DNA of 64,000 bases from contig NZ_CP094289.1 in NCBI RefSeq assembly GCF_022759505.1, positions 806,001 through 870,000 of the forward strand, given 5' to 3'. The notes beneath the pieces were generated by a model. The model was given only the letters and a program-made list of their open reading frames with translations, ran no database searches and was not told where the DNA came from. The translations under genes were made by a program, and so were the position numbers. Numbering within the stretch: position 1 is the stretch's first letter; each line of letters begins with the position of its first letter. This DNA is from Georgenia sp. TF02-10. Lineage in GTDB: Bacteria; Actinomycetota; Actinomycetes; Actinomycetales; Actinomycetaceae. Below are positions 49,386 to 57,059 of the stretch, piece by piece.

Positions 49386-49446
49386 CGGCATCGACCTCCG
49401 GATCCCGGGCAATGGGGGGCGCGTCACGAGGCGGTCGTCGGGCGGT

Positions 49447-49582
49447 GGGTGAGGATGCGGGCGCCGGGCGCCGAGCGCCGGGCGGCGGGCCAGGACGCGG
49501 GTGCCGGGGCGGGGGGTCAGGACCCGGGCGCCCTGCGGGGTCAGGACCCGGGCGCCCAGCGGCGGGTCAGGACGCCGGCGCC
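49447..49582. repeat. Five-copy degenerate tandem repeat, about 24-40 base spacing
   Basis: Units of the form GGGTCAGGACCCGGGCGCC begin near 49447, 49487, 49514, 49538 and 49564. The third and fourth are identical over 20 bases. The last unit runs into the final codons and stop of the leftward Ddn-like gene. Probably slippage-prone DNA; it may also act as a terminator region between the convergent genes. Confidence 0.7.
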
Positions 49583-50010
49583 GGCTCCAGCACGAAGACC
49601 GGGATCTGCCGCGTCGTCCGCTCCTGGTACTCCGCGTAGGGCGGGTACGCCTCGACGGCCCGCGCCCACCACTCGTCCCGCTCGGCCCCGGTCGCCTCGT
49701 GCGTGACGTAGTCGCGCCGCTCCGCGCCGTCCTGCAGCTCCACCTGCGGGTGCTCGCGGAGGTTGTAGTACCAGACCGGGTGCTGCGGCGCCCCGCCCAT
49801 GGAGGCGACGACGGCGTAGCGACCCTCGTGCTCGACCCGCATCAGCGGGGTCTTGCGCAGCTTCCCGCTCCGGGCGCCGACCGAGGTCAGCACGATGATG
49901 GGACGGCCCTGCAGGGTATTGGCCTCGGCGCCGCCGGACGCCTCGAACTGCTCGACCTGCTCACGGGCGCGGGTGTCGGGGCTGGGCTCGTACTCTCCGT
50001 GCAACGGCAT
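49567..50010 (-). CDS. Deazaflavin (F420)-dependent nitroreductase-family protein (Ddn-like), 147 aa
   Basis: A split-barrel protein of the Ddn family, common in F420-making actinobacteria. The signature run is PIIVLTSVGARSGKLRKTPL followed by GRYAVVASMGGAPQHPVWYY and NLREHPQVELQ, the residues that hold F420 and the substrate. It probably reduces quinones or other small molecules with F420H2. The end, VFVLEPAPAS, overlaps the last unit of the tandem repeat. Single gene; no operon partner is obvious. Confidence 0.9.
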   Translation of the reverse strand: MPLHGEYEPSPDTRAREQVEQFEASGGAEANTLQGRPIIVLTSVGARSGKLRKTPLMRVEHEGRYAVVASMGGAPQHPVWYYNLREHPQVELQDGAERRDYVTHEATGAERDEWWARAVEAYPPYAEYQERTTRQIPVFVLEPAPAS

Positions 50011-50129
50011 GGGGGACAGTCAAGCACCGATACGGACGGGGTGCGGCAGCGGCCCAGAACGGGGCGCCAGCGCGTCGTTGCCAACGACCACGGAGCCAGA
50101 GCACGCACGCGCCGCTCGCCCGTGTGGCG

Positions 50130-51353
50130 TCACGGCACGTCCGCCTGGACCAGCCGGCCGCGGCCGTGCCCGGTCAGCGGGCCGTCGTCGGCCCGGACGA
50201 ACACCGCGTCCCCACGCCGCAGCACCTCGGCGGACCGGGCCGAACGCACGGCCACCTCCCCGTCCAGGCACAGCAGGATCCGCGGCCCCCGGCCGGGCAG
50301 CGGCTGCGGGGGTCCGCCGTCGCCGTCGGCCAGGTCGGTGACCGAGAGCTCGAAGTCGTCCACCGGGGCGTAGAACACCCGGGTGGCGCCGTGGAAGGTC
50401 TCCGGCGCGACCCGGATCGGCGGCGCGGCGACGTAGTCCACGCAGGCCAGCATCTCCGGGACGTCGACGTGCTTGGCCGTCAGGCCCGCCCGCAGGACGT
50501 TGTCCGAGGACGCCATCACTTCCACACCGAGGCCGCTGAGGTAGGCGTGGACCGCGCCGGCCGGGACGAACAGCGCCTCCCCGGGCTGGAGCGTGACGGG
50601 GTTGAGGAGCAGGGAGGCGACGACGCCCGGGTCGCCCGGGTAGGCCTCGGCGAGCATGGCGACCGTGCCGTCCGCCCGCGGCGACGGCGAGCCGTCGGCC
50701 AGCCGGGCCCGGCAGCCCGCGGCGAGCTCGGCCACCGCCGCGGCGCCGGGCCGGGTGGCCGGGTCCAGCAGCCAGGTGAACGCGGCCCGCACGCCGGCCG
50801 CCGTCGGGCTGGCCCGGAGCCGGCTGCGGAGCTCGGCGGCGACGGCGACGTCCAGGCCGGCGAGGAGCTCGGCGGCGCGGCGCGGGGCGCGGAAGCCGCA
50901 GACGGCCTCGAAGGTCGACAGCGCGAAGACGAGCTCGGGCTTGTGGTTGGGGTCGCGGTAGCTGCGGTCGGGGTGCGTGCGCGGGATGCCGGCGGCGTCC
51001 TCGGCGGCGTACCGCTCCGCGGCGCGCTCGAGGCTGGGGTGGACCTGCAGGGAGAGCGGCCGGGCCGGCGCGATGAGCTTGAGCAGGTAGGGCAGCCGCG
51101 GCCCGAACCGGGTGACCACGTCCGCGCCGAGGGCGCCGACCGGGTCGGCCTCGATGTGGGCGCGGAGGTCGGTGGGGGGGTTGGTGGTGGGCTGGTTTCC
51201 GGCCGCCCCGTCGAGCAGCGCGGGGGCGCTGGGATGGGCCCCGAACCACAGCTCGGCCACCGGCCCACCGGTCAGCGGCAGGCCCACCAGGTCAGGGATC
51301 GCGTCGACGGATCCCCACGCGTAGTCGCGGACGATCCCGGTCAGTCGGTGCAC
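50130..51353 (-). CDS. manA: Mannose-6-phosphate isomerase, class I (ManA), 407 aa
   Basis: A type I phosphomannose isomerase linking fructose-6-phosphate to mannose-6-phosphate. Zinc-binding residues are visible in PLSLQVHPS (Gln, His), NHKPELVFAL (Glu) and PAGAVHAYLSG (His). The N terminus RLTGIVRDYAWGSVDAIPDL and the stretch VMASSDNVLRAGLTAKHVDV are typical. GTG at 51353 was chosen because the protein then starts at the family's usual point; the frame upstream is an antisense shadow. It is divergent from the AGE-family gene, so the pair may be co-regulated for mannose use. Confidence 0.93.
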   Translation of the reverse strand: MHRLTGIVRDYAWGSVDAIPDLVGLPLTGGPVAELWFGAHPSAPALLDGAAGNQPTTNPPTDLRAHIEADPVGALGADVVTRFGPRLPYLLKLIAPARPLSLQVHPSLERAAERYAAEDAAGIPRTHPDRSYRDPNHKPELVFALSTFEAVCGFRAPRRAAELLAGLDVAVAAELRSRLRASPTAAGVRAAFTWLLDPATRPGAAAVAELAAGCRARLADGSPSPRADGTVAMLAEAYPGDPGVVASLLLNPVTLQPGEALFVPAGAVHAYLSGLGVEVMASSDNVLRAGLTAKHVDVPEMLACVDYVAAPPIRVAPETFHGATRVFYAPVDDFELSVTDLADGDGGPPQPLPGRGPRILLCLDGEVAVRSARSAEVLRRGDAVFVRADDGPLTGHGRGRLVQADVP

Positions 51354-51555
51354 GGCGGTCTCTCTGCTGGTCGGTCCGGTCCTTCGGCGATGGTACGGCC
51401 GGCCGCGCGCGCCCCGGCCGACCCCCGGGCTGCCCGGGCGGGCCGCCTGCTCGGCCGGCGCCGTCGGCCCGCCGCCGGCACCTCGGCGCGCCCGGCAGCC
51501 GCCGGCCGGTGCCCGGTAGGGTCGCAGCGCACGACGTGAGCACGAGGAGAGAGCG

Positions 51556-52779
51556 GTGACCATGGAGCTGGTAGACCCGGCCCACCGGCAGTGGCTGGCC
51601 GACCACCGGCGCGGCCTCATCACGTTCGGGCTGCCCCAGGTCCCGGACGAGCGCGGCGCGCGATGGCTGGACGCGAGCGGCGCCGTCGACCCGACCCGAC
51701 CGATCGAGACGTGGCTGACCGCCCGTGCCGTGCACGTCCACAGCCTCGGCGACCTCCTCGGCGTCCCCGGCTCCCGGGACGTGGGCGAGCGGGCGCTGGC
51801 CGCCCTCCGCGGCGCCCTGCACGACGACGTCCACGGCGGCTGGGTCACCGCCGTGCACCCGGACGGTAGCATCGACTTCACCAAGAGCGCCTACCCGCAC
51901 GCGTTCGTCGTCCTCGCCGGGGCCAGCGCCGCCGTCGCCGAGCTCGACGGCGCCGCCGAGCTGCTCGCCGACGCCCTCGACGTCCTGGACGCCCGCTTCT
52001 TCGAGCCGTCGGTCGGGCTGCACGCGGACGAGGCGGACCGCGCCTTCCACCGCCTGGCGCACTACCGCGGCATCAACGCCAACATGCACGCCGTCGAGGC
52101 GCTGCTCGCCGCCGCGGACGCGACCGGGGAGCGGGACTGGGCCGCCCGGGCCGGCGGCATCGCCGAGCGGGTGGTGCACTGGGCCGAGGAGAACGACTGG
52201 CGCATCCCGGAGCACTTCACCGTCGACTGGGCGCCGCGGCTGGACCTGAACCGGGACCGCCCGGACGACCCGTTCAAGCCCTACGGTGCGACGGTCGGGC
52301 ACGGGCTGGAGTGGGCCCGGCTGCTGCTCCACCTCGGCGCGCGGGGGGACGTCGACGCGGACTGGACCGCGGCCGCCGTCGCCCTGTACGACCGGGCGGT
52401 GGCGGACGGCTGGGCCGCCGACGGCGCGGACGGGTTCGTCTACACCACGGACTGGTCCGGCCGGCCGGTGGGGCGCAAGAGGATGCACTGGGTGGCCGCC
52501 GAGGCCATCAACACCGCGGCGGCGCTGCACCAGGTGACCGGGGAGGACCGGTACGCCGCGGACTACCACCGGTGGTGGGCCTACACCGACCGGTACCTCA
52601 TCGACCACGAGCGCGGGTCCTGGCACCACGAGCTCGACCCGCAGAACCGGCCGGCGGGCACCGTCTGGCCCGGCAAGCCCGACCTGTACCACGCGGTGCA
52701 GGCGACCCTCGTCCCGGTGCTCCCGCTCGCGCCCACCATCGCGGCCGCGCTGGCCGGGGGCGCGCTGACCGAGGGGTGA
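51556..52779 (+). CDS. AGE-family sugar epimerase/isomerase (mannose isomerase/YihS-like), 407 aa
   Basis: An alpha/alpha-barrel enzyme of the N-acylglucosamine 2-epimerase family. Conserved blocks are YRGINANMHAVEALLAA (His near residue 177), RIPEHFTVDW, GATVGHGLEWARLLL (catalytic His near 254) and TVWPGKPDLYHAVQATL (His near 381). These match the mannose isomerase and sulfoquinovose-isomerase-like YihS group better than true 2-epimerases. GAGGAGAG precedes GTG at 51556. Divergent from manA, so conversion between mannose and fructose is a sensible guess. A dead relative lies at 36215-36880. Confidence 0.9.
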   Translation: MTMELVDPAHRQWLADHRRGLITFGLPQVPDERGARWLDASGAVDPTRPIETWLTARAVHVHSLGDLLGVPGSRDVGERALAALRGALHDDVHGGWVTAVHPDGSIDFTKSAYPHAFVVLAGASAAVAELDGAAELLADALDVLDARFFEPSVGLHADEADRAFHRLAHYRGINANMHAVEALLAAADATGERDWAARAGGIAERVVHWAEENDWRIPEHFTVDWAPRLDLNRDRPDDPFKPYGATVGHGLEWARLLLHLGARGDVDADWTAAAVALYDRAVADGWAADGADGFVYTTDWSGRPVGRKRMHWVAAEAINTAAALHQVTGEDRYAADYHRWWAYTDRYLIDHERGSWHHELDPQNRPAGTVWPGKPDLYHAVQATLVPVLPLAPTIAAALAGGALTEG

Positions 52780-52785
52780 CAGACC

Positions 52786-52816
52786 GGCCGGCCTGGCGGC
52801 CAGATCCCTGCCGGCC
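52786..52816. terminator. Possible terminator between convergent genes
   Basis: GGCCGGC and GCCGGCC can pair over 7 bases with a 17-base loop in the 60-base gap between the epimerase and serC stop codons. No T run. Position is the main support. Confidence 0.3.
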
Positions 52817-52840
52817 GTGCGTCCGCACGTTGGCCGCGAG

Positions 52841-53950
52841 TCAGCCCAGCCGCTCCGCCAGGTAGTCCACGCACGCGGTGAGCGCCTCGACGTCGGCGGG
52901 GTCCACGGCCGGGAACATGCCGACCCGGATCTGGTTGCGGCCGAGCTTGCGGTACGGCTCGACGTCGACCACCCCGTTCGCGCGCAGCTGGGCCGCCACC
53001 GCGGCGGCGTCGACGCCCGTCAGGTCCACGGTGCCCACCACGGGGGAGCGGTGCGCCGGGTCCGCCACGAACGGCGTCGTGAAGCCCCGGGCCTCGGCCC
53101 ACCCGTAGAGGATCTCCGCCGAGGCCGCGGAGCGCTGCGCCGCCCATGCCAGCCCGCCCTGCTCGGCCAGCCAGTCCAGCTGCTCGGCGAGCATCACCAG
53201 CGTCGCGACCGCCGGGGTGTTGAGCGTCTGGTCCTTGCGCGAGCTGTCCACCGCGAGCTGGAGGTTGAGGAAGTCCGGCACCCACCGGCTCCCGGTGACC
53301 TCGGCGATGCGGGTGAGGGCGGCGGGGGAGACCACGGCGAGCCACAGGCCGCCGTCAGAGCCGAAGACCTTCTGCGGGGCGCAGTAGTACACGTCGGTGC
53401 GCGCCAGGTCCACCCGGGTGGCCCCGGCGATGGACGTGGCGTCCACGACCGTGAGCGCCTCGCTGGTGCCGACCCGGATGACCGGGGAGGCGACGCCGGT
53501 GGAGGTCTCGTTGTGCGGGTAGGCGTAGACGTCCACGCCCTCCGCCGGGGCGCACACCGCGAGGTCGCCGGGGTCGGCGGTGCGCACGTCGGAGGGCTGG
53601 AGGAAGGGCGCGCGGTCGGTGGCAGCGGCGAACTTCTGGCCGAACTCGCCGAAGGCGGCGTGCTGGGCGCGCTCGCGGACCACGGAGAAGGCGAGCGCGT
53701 CCCACAGCGCGGTGGTGCCGCCGTTGCCGAGGACCACCTCGTACCCGGCCGGTGCGCCGAGGAGGTCGGCGACCCCAGCGCGGACCCGGTGCACCAGGGA
53801 GCGCACCGGGGCCTGCCGGTGGGAGGTGCCGAGCACCGTGGTGCCGAGCGCGGCGAGCAGGTCCGCCTGGGCGGGGCGGACCTTGGAGGGCCCGGAGCCG
53901 AACCGGCCGTCCGCGGGGAGCAGGTCGGGGGGGATCGCGATCGTCTCCAT
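52841..53950 (-). CDS. serC: Phosphoserine aminotransferase (SerC), 369 aa
   Basis: A class V aminotransferase of serine synthesis. It opens with IPPDLLPADGRFGSGPSKVR, has GNGGTTALWDALAF near residues 77-90, VVDATSIAGATRVDL for the PLP aspartate region, and the Schiff-base lysine in YYCAPQKVFGSDGGLW. The end RNQIRVGMFPAVDPADVEAL is usual for the actinobacterial form. ATG at 53950 has GAAGGA at a normal distance; the ATG six codons earlier does not. Monocistronic as far as can be seen. Confidence 0.94.
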   Translation of the reverse strand: METIAIPPDLLPADGRFGSGPSKVRPAQADLLAALGTTVLGTSHRQAPVRSLVHRVRAGVADLLGAPAGYEVVLGNGGTTALWDALAFSVVRERAQHAAFGEFGQKFAAATDRAPFLQPSDVRTADPGDLAVCAPAEGVDVYAYPHNETSTGVASPVIRVGTSEALTVVDATSIAGATRVDLARTDVYYCAPQKVFGSDGGLWLAVVSPAALTRIAEVTGSRWVPDFLNLQLAVDSSRKDQTLNTPAVATLVMLAEQLDWLAEQGGLAWAAQRSAASAEILYGWAEARGFTTPFVADPAHRSPVVGTVDLTGVDAAAVAAQLRANGVVDVEPYRKLGRNQIRVGMFPAVDPADVEALTACVDYLAERLG

Positions 53951-53983
53951 GGCGGGCGATCCTTCCATCCTCCGGCGGGGGCG

Positions 53984-54060
53984 GGGAGCGGCGTCCGGGG
54001 GGAGGGGGTCCGGCGGAGAGCGGCGTCCAGGGAGTGGTGTCCGGCGGAGAGCGGCGTTCC
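53984..54060. repeat. Degenerate 31-base tandem repeat upstream of serC
   Basis: GTCCGGCGGAGAGCGGCGTCC begins at 54008 and recurs at 54039 with one added T; a poorer relative (GGGGAGCGGCGTCCGGGGGG) precedes it. The repeat lies between the serC start and the end of the DUF559 gene, where the serC promoter should be. Confidence 0.6.
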
Positions 54061-54106
54061 GGCGGGCCCCTCAGTGCTGGGTGCGGGTGCCGCCGGCGGG
54101 GCCTGA

Positions 54107-54994
54107 TCAGCGCTGCGCCCGGGCGAGGCCCGGACGGACATGGCCGGCAGCGCCGCTGCTGAGCACCTTGCGGACCTCCGCGACCACTAGCTCGGGCTGG
54201 TTCATGACCTCGTGCCAGGTGAAGCGCAGCACGACGTATCCCCGGGCGAGGAGCTCACGGTCGCGTCGACGGTCTTCGGCGAACTGGCGGCGTCTGGAGT
54301 GGTAGGCGAAACCGTCGCATTCGACGACCACCACGCCGTCGACCAGCAGGTCGACCTCGCCGACCCCGGAGATGATCACACCGGCGCAGACGGTGAACCC
54401 CGCGTCGACCAGGGTGAGCCGGGCCTTGGTCTCGGTCGCCGACCGGCTCCGGCCGTCGCAGCGGGCGAGCGCGGCCAGGCCGGCGGTGCGGCCGGGCCCG
54501 CGGAGCGAGCGCTCGAGCTCCTCGACGGTGACCAGCCCTTGGTTGAGGGCTGAATCCACCATCGTGACCGCCGCGAGCTGCGGCTGGCACCGCAGGACCC
54601 GGGCGAGGGCGTCGGCGACCGGGGCCAGGGGTATGCGACCACCCGTCGGGCTGGTCCATCCGGTCTCGCGATGGACCCGTGGGCGCGGGAGGCCGGGGAC
54701 GACCAACTGGTTGTTCCGGTCGTAGGGCACGGCGAGGTGGATCACTGGAGGCGTGTCCAGGGTGGCGAGCCGGTAGTACGGCGCTGCGCTGACGCAGGTG
54801 ATCGAGGCATCCAGTCGGCGAGCGAGCATCAGGGCGTGTTCGACATCAGCGCGGGCCACCCAGCCGCGGCCGAGCTGGATGACCACCGACGCCGCCACTA
54901 GCTCCTGCAGCTCGCGCCGCTGCTCCCGCGTGCGTGCCACATCCATGCGGCGTGCAACCCCATCGAGGCCGGTCAGCCGCTCCAAGACGTCCAC
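54107..54994 (-). CDS. DUF559 domain protein (Vsr-like endonuclease fold), 295 aa
   Basis: The C-terminal part (about residues 190-280) is a DUF559/Vsr-like restriction-fold domain: VGEVDLLVDGVVVVECDGFA, YHSRRRQFAEDRRRDRELLA and RGYVVLRFTWHEVM, with the E-x-D-G and Arg-rich pattern of the family. The N-terminal 180 residues are an AbiEi-like or winged-helix-type region (VARADVEHALMLARRLDASI) often found in these actinobacterial proteins, of unknown role. Start GTG. The 670 bases upstream hold several palindromic repeats. Function not established; nuclease activity is plausible from the fold. Confidence 0.85.
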   Translation of the reverse strand: MDVLERLTGLDGVARRMDVARTREQRRELQELVAASVVIQLGRGWVARADVEHALMLARRLDASITCVSAAPYYRLATLDTPPVIHLAVPYDRNNQLVVPGLPRPRVHRETGWTSPTGGRIPLAPVADALARVLRCQPQLAAVTMVDSALNQGLVTVEELERSLRGPGRTAGLAALARCDGRSRSATETKARLTLVDAGFTVCAGVIISGVGEVDLLVDGVVVVECDGFAYHSRRRQFAEDRRRDRELLARGYVVLRFTWHEVMNQPELVVAEVRKVLSSGAAGHVRPGLARAQR

Positions 54995-55024
54995 GGTCAG
55001 AGGCTGACAGGGCTGGGATGGCCG

Positions 55025-55100
55025 GCGACCAGCAGGAGCCCGTGGTTGTGGATCGCCTCGTCACCAGGGTGTCTGTGGACCGCCTGCTCCTGACGGTCGC
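55025..55100. repeat. Long-loop inverted repeat upstream of the DUF559 gene
   Basis: GCGACCAGCAGGAGC and GCTCCTGACGGTCGC pair at 13 of 15 positions with a 46-base spacer that itself contains GTGGATCGCC and GTGGACCGCC. The layout is that of a small palindromic repeat element, different from the two copies to its right. Confidence 0.5.
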
Positions 55101-55205
55101 GCTCCCACGGTCGATTGGCTCCTGGCTGGCCCGAGCGGGCGGGTTGGTGCTCGAGCGTGGCCGGTAGGTGCCAGAGAAGGGGAGCGGTTGAACGGCCGGA
55201 CACGG

Positions 55206-55342
55206 GAGGGGTGCTCGCGAACGACCGTAAAGTCGCCCAGCGAGCCATCCCTGCCTGGCCGTGATCCGCGGAATCCTGCGGATCACGGTCAGCGCACATC
55301 CGGCTCGGGGATGACTTTACGGTCGTCTGCGTACACCCCCTC
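55206..55342. repeat. Palindromic element, copy 1 (137 bp)
   Basis: Outer ends GAGGGG and CCCCTC enclose arms GCGAACGACCGTAAAGTC (55217-55234) and GACTTTACGGTCGTCTGC (55313-55330). Inside, CGTGATCCGC and GCGGATCACG form a second perfect 10-base hairpin. It shares its arms, its centre (CCGCGGAATC) and the CCGGCTCGG stretch with copy 2, so the whole unit is a repeat family and not just a hairpin. No gene runs through it. Confidence 0.85.
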
Positions 55343-55371
55343 CGCGGCCGACGGTCGGTCGCGACCGTGGA

Positions 55372-55392
55372 CGCAAGCCCCGCGGGCTTGCG
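55372..55392. terminator. Perfect short hairpin between the two palindromic elements
   Basis: CGCAAGCCC-CGC-GGGCTTGCG is a 9-base perfect stem with a 3-base loop. There is no T run and no gene end within 250 bases on either side, so it may be part of the repeat landscape instead of a terminator. Confidence 0.35.
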
Positions 55393-55475
55393 CCTCCGGT
55401 GGTCGACCGCGGGACAGTAGGTGCGGAGGGGGCTTCGTGGGTGGCTGAGAAGGGACTGGCGACAGCCGAGCGCGT

Positions 55476-55616
55476 GGGGAGGTGTTTGCGAACGACCGTA
55501 AAGTCCCCTGGTGGCGCCGTGACCGCCCAACGGCAACCGCGGAATCACGCGCATCAGGGTGGGTCCCGAGCCGGCTCGGAGGGGACTTTACGGTGGTTCG
55601 CGTACACCCCTCGCCC
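55476..55616. repeat. Palindromic element, copy 2 (about 141 bp)
   Basis: Arms GCGAACGACCGTAAAGTC (55488-55505) and GACTTTACGGTGGTTCGC (55584-55601) pair at 17 of 18 bases. Outer parts GGGGAGGTGTTT and GTACACCCCTCG also face each other. Orientation is the same as copy 1. The centre keeps CCGCGGAATCACGCGCATCA but the inner hairpin is less perfect. It lies just beyond the 3' end of the citrate-synthase-like gene. The 665 bases between that gene and the DUF559 gene hold only these elements. Confidence 0.85.
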
Positions 55617-55666
55617 GCCACCCCTGGCATCGCCCGCTGACGTGCCGGTCCCGGCACGGAACCGGC

Positions 55667-56662
55667 TCAGGCGGCGAGTCGGTCGTGGACGTCCAGCACG
55701 TGGGCCGACCAGCCCGCCGTGCGTCCGCAGATGTACATGGCGCTGAGGAGCTCGGCCGGCACCCCGACGTGATCGAGGAGCACCGCTCCCCAGAACAGGA
55801 GGTCAGGCCCGCTGTCCGCGCCGAGCGCCGCCCGGCCCGCGGCGGCGACTGCGTCGGCTGCCGCGAGCCGGCGGGCGTGCAGGTCCACGCATGCCTGGCG
55901 GAGGAGGTCGGTGCGTACGTCCCCGGGCACCGGCGTGGTGAACCCGGGCAGGCGCGGGTGACGGGCGAGGTAGTCCGCCACCGCGGCCGCGGCGTCCCCG
56001 GTGCGCTCGACGGTCGTGAGGAGCTCGAGGCCAAGCGCCGCCGCCCCACCGCCGAACGGGCCACCGGCGACCGCCACCGCCGCCGCGAGGCAGGACGCCG
56101 CGTCCGTCCCCACCTCGGCGGCGAGCCGGGCGGTGCGGGTGGAGGGCACCGGGCCGACCTCGGCCACGGCCAGCCAGAAGAGGTTGAGGGCGTCGGTCGC
56201 GACGGGGTCGACGTGACCCCGCCAGCGCATGAGGAACCGCTCGGTGACCGTGCTGACGAGGTCGATCTCCCGCTGCGGGACGGCGGGCACCTGGTCACCA
56301 CGGGCGGACTGCGCGACGAAGCTCAGCGCCAGGACGGAGGCCCGCGCGAGGTTCTCCCGCGCCTGCGCCTGGCTGATGTCCGTGAGCGGCCGGTACCCCC
56401 ACACCGGCGCGACCTGCGCGAGGGCGGAGAGCACGTCGGCCCGCACGTCCCCGGTCCGGACGGGGAGGTTGAACGGCTCCGCGGGCGGCAGCCCGGGCGA
56501 GCCCGGTCCGTCGACCAGCAATCCCCAGACCCGCTCGAAACTCGTGCCCACGAGCTCGGTCACCCGCCGGCCACGGTAGGCGGGGACCCCGTCGACCACG
56601 GCGTACAGGTCGGGGGAGTCGTCACCGCTCCCCGGGTCCGGGGACGGCGGGGTGAGCGGCAT
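55667..56662 (-). CDS. Citrate-synthase-like protein lacking catalytic histidines, about 331 aa
   Basis: The fold is that of a short citrate synthase: VDGVPAYRGRRVTELVGTSF, then PVWGYRPLTDISQAQ, and the family ending YICGRTAGWSAHVLDVHD. However, the first catalytic His, normally in a GPLHGGAN-type motif, is replaced in AGGPFGGGAAALGLE. The second His, normally in GFGHRVY, is absent in LPGFTTPVPGD. The protein is also shorter than active enzymes. It is thus probably not a working citrate synthase and may be a regulatory partner. Start is uncertain between ATG at 56662 and GTG at 56692; neither has a clear ribosome site. Confidence 0.75.
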   Translation of the reverse strand: MPLTPPSPDPGSGDDSPDLYAVVDGVPAYRGRRVTELVGTSFERVWGLLVDGPGSPGLPPAEPFNLPVRTGDVRADVLSALAQVAPVWGYRPLTDISQAQARENLARASVLALSFVAQSARGDQVPAVPQREIDLVSTVTERFLMRWRGHVDPVATDALNLFWLAVAEVGPVPSTRTARLAAEVGTDAASCLAAAVAVAGGPFGGGAAALGLELLTTVERTGDAAAAVADYLARHPRLPGFTTPVPGDVRTDLLRQACVDLHARRLAAADAVAAAGRAALGADSGPDLLFWGAVLLDHVGVPAELLSAMYICGRTAGWSAHVLDVHDRLAA

Positions 56663-57059
56663 CCCGCGCAGGATAGGCACGACCGGCGCCACGAACGAAA
56701 AATGGCCGCACCCGGTTCCGGACCCCCGGGCCGAGAGACGGACCTCACGAGCAGCCCGCGCGCCCGCGCCCAGGACAGGCGGTGACCACCTCCGCCTCGA
56801 GCACCTGCGCGGCCGTGCATGGCGGGGCGCCCGACGCCGGCACCGGACGGTCCGCGGCTGGCGCAGCGGACGGTTTGCGGCTGGGACACCGGACGGTTCC
56901 GCGACGGATGCACACGCGGGAGCCCGGGGTCCCTGCCGGCAAGCACTGGCGGAGGGCCGGAGCGGCCCGCCGTCGCCGCCCGATCCCTATCCTTGGAGGG
57001 ACGGCGCCGGCCGCCGCCGGCTGCCGGCGGTCAGCGGGCACCACAGAGAGCGGGAACAC

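Noticed and set aside
55399-55746. Open frames of about 115-122 residues running through the palindromic elements.
   Set aside because: They arise from the repeats themselves, have no ribosome site or domain, and would be interrupted by strong hairpins.
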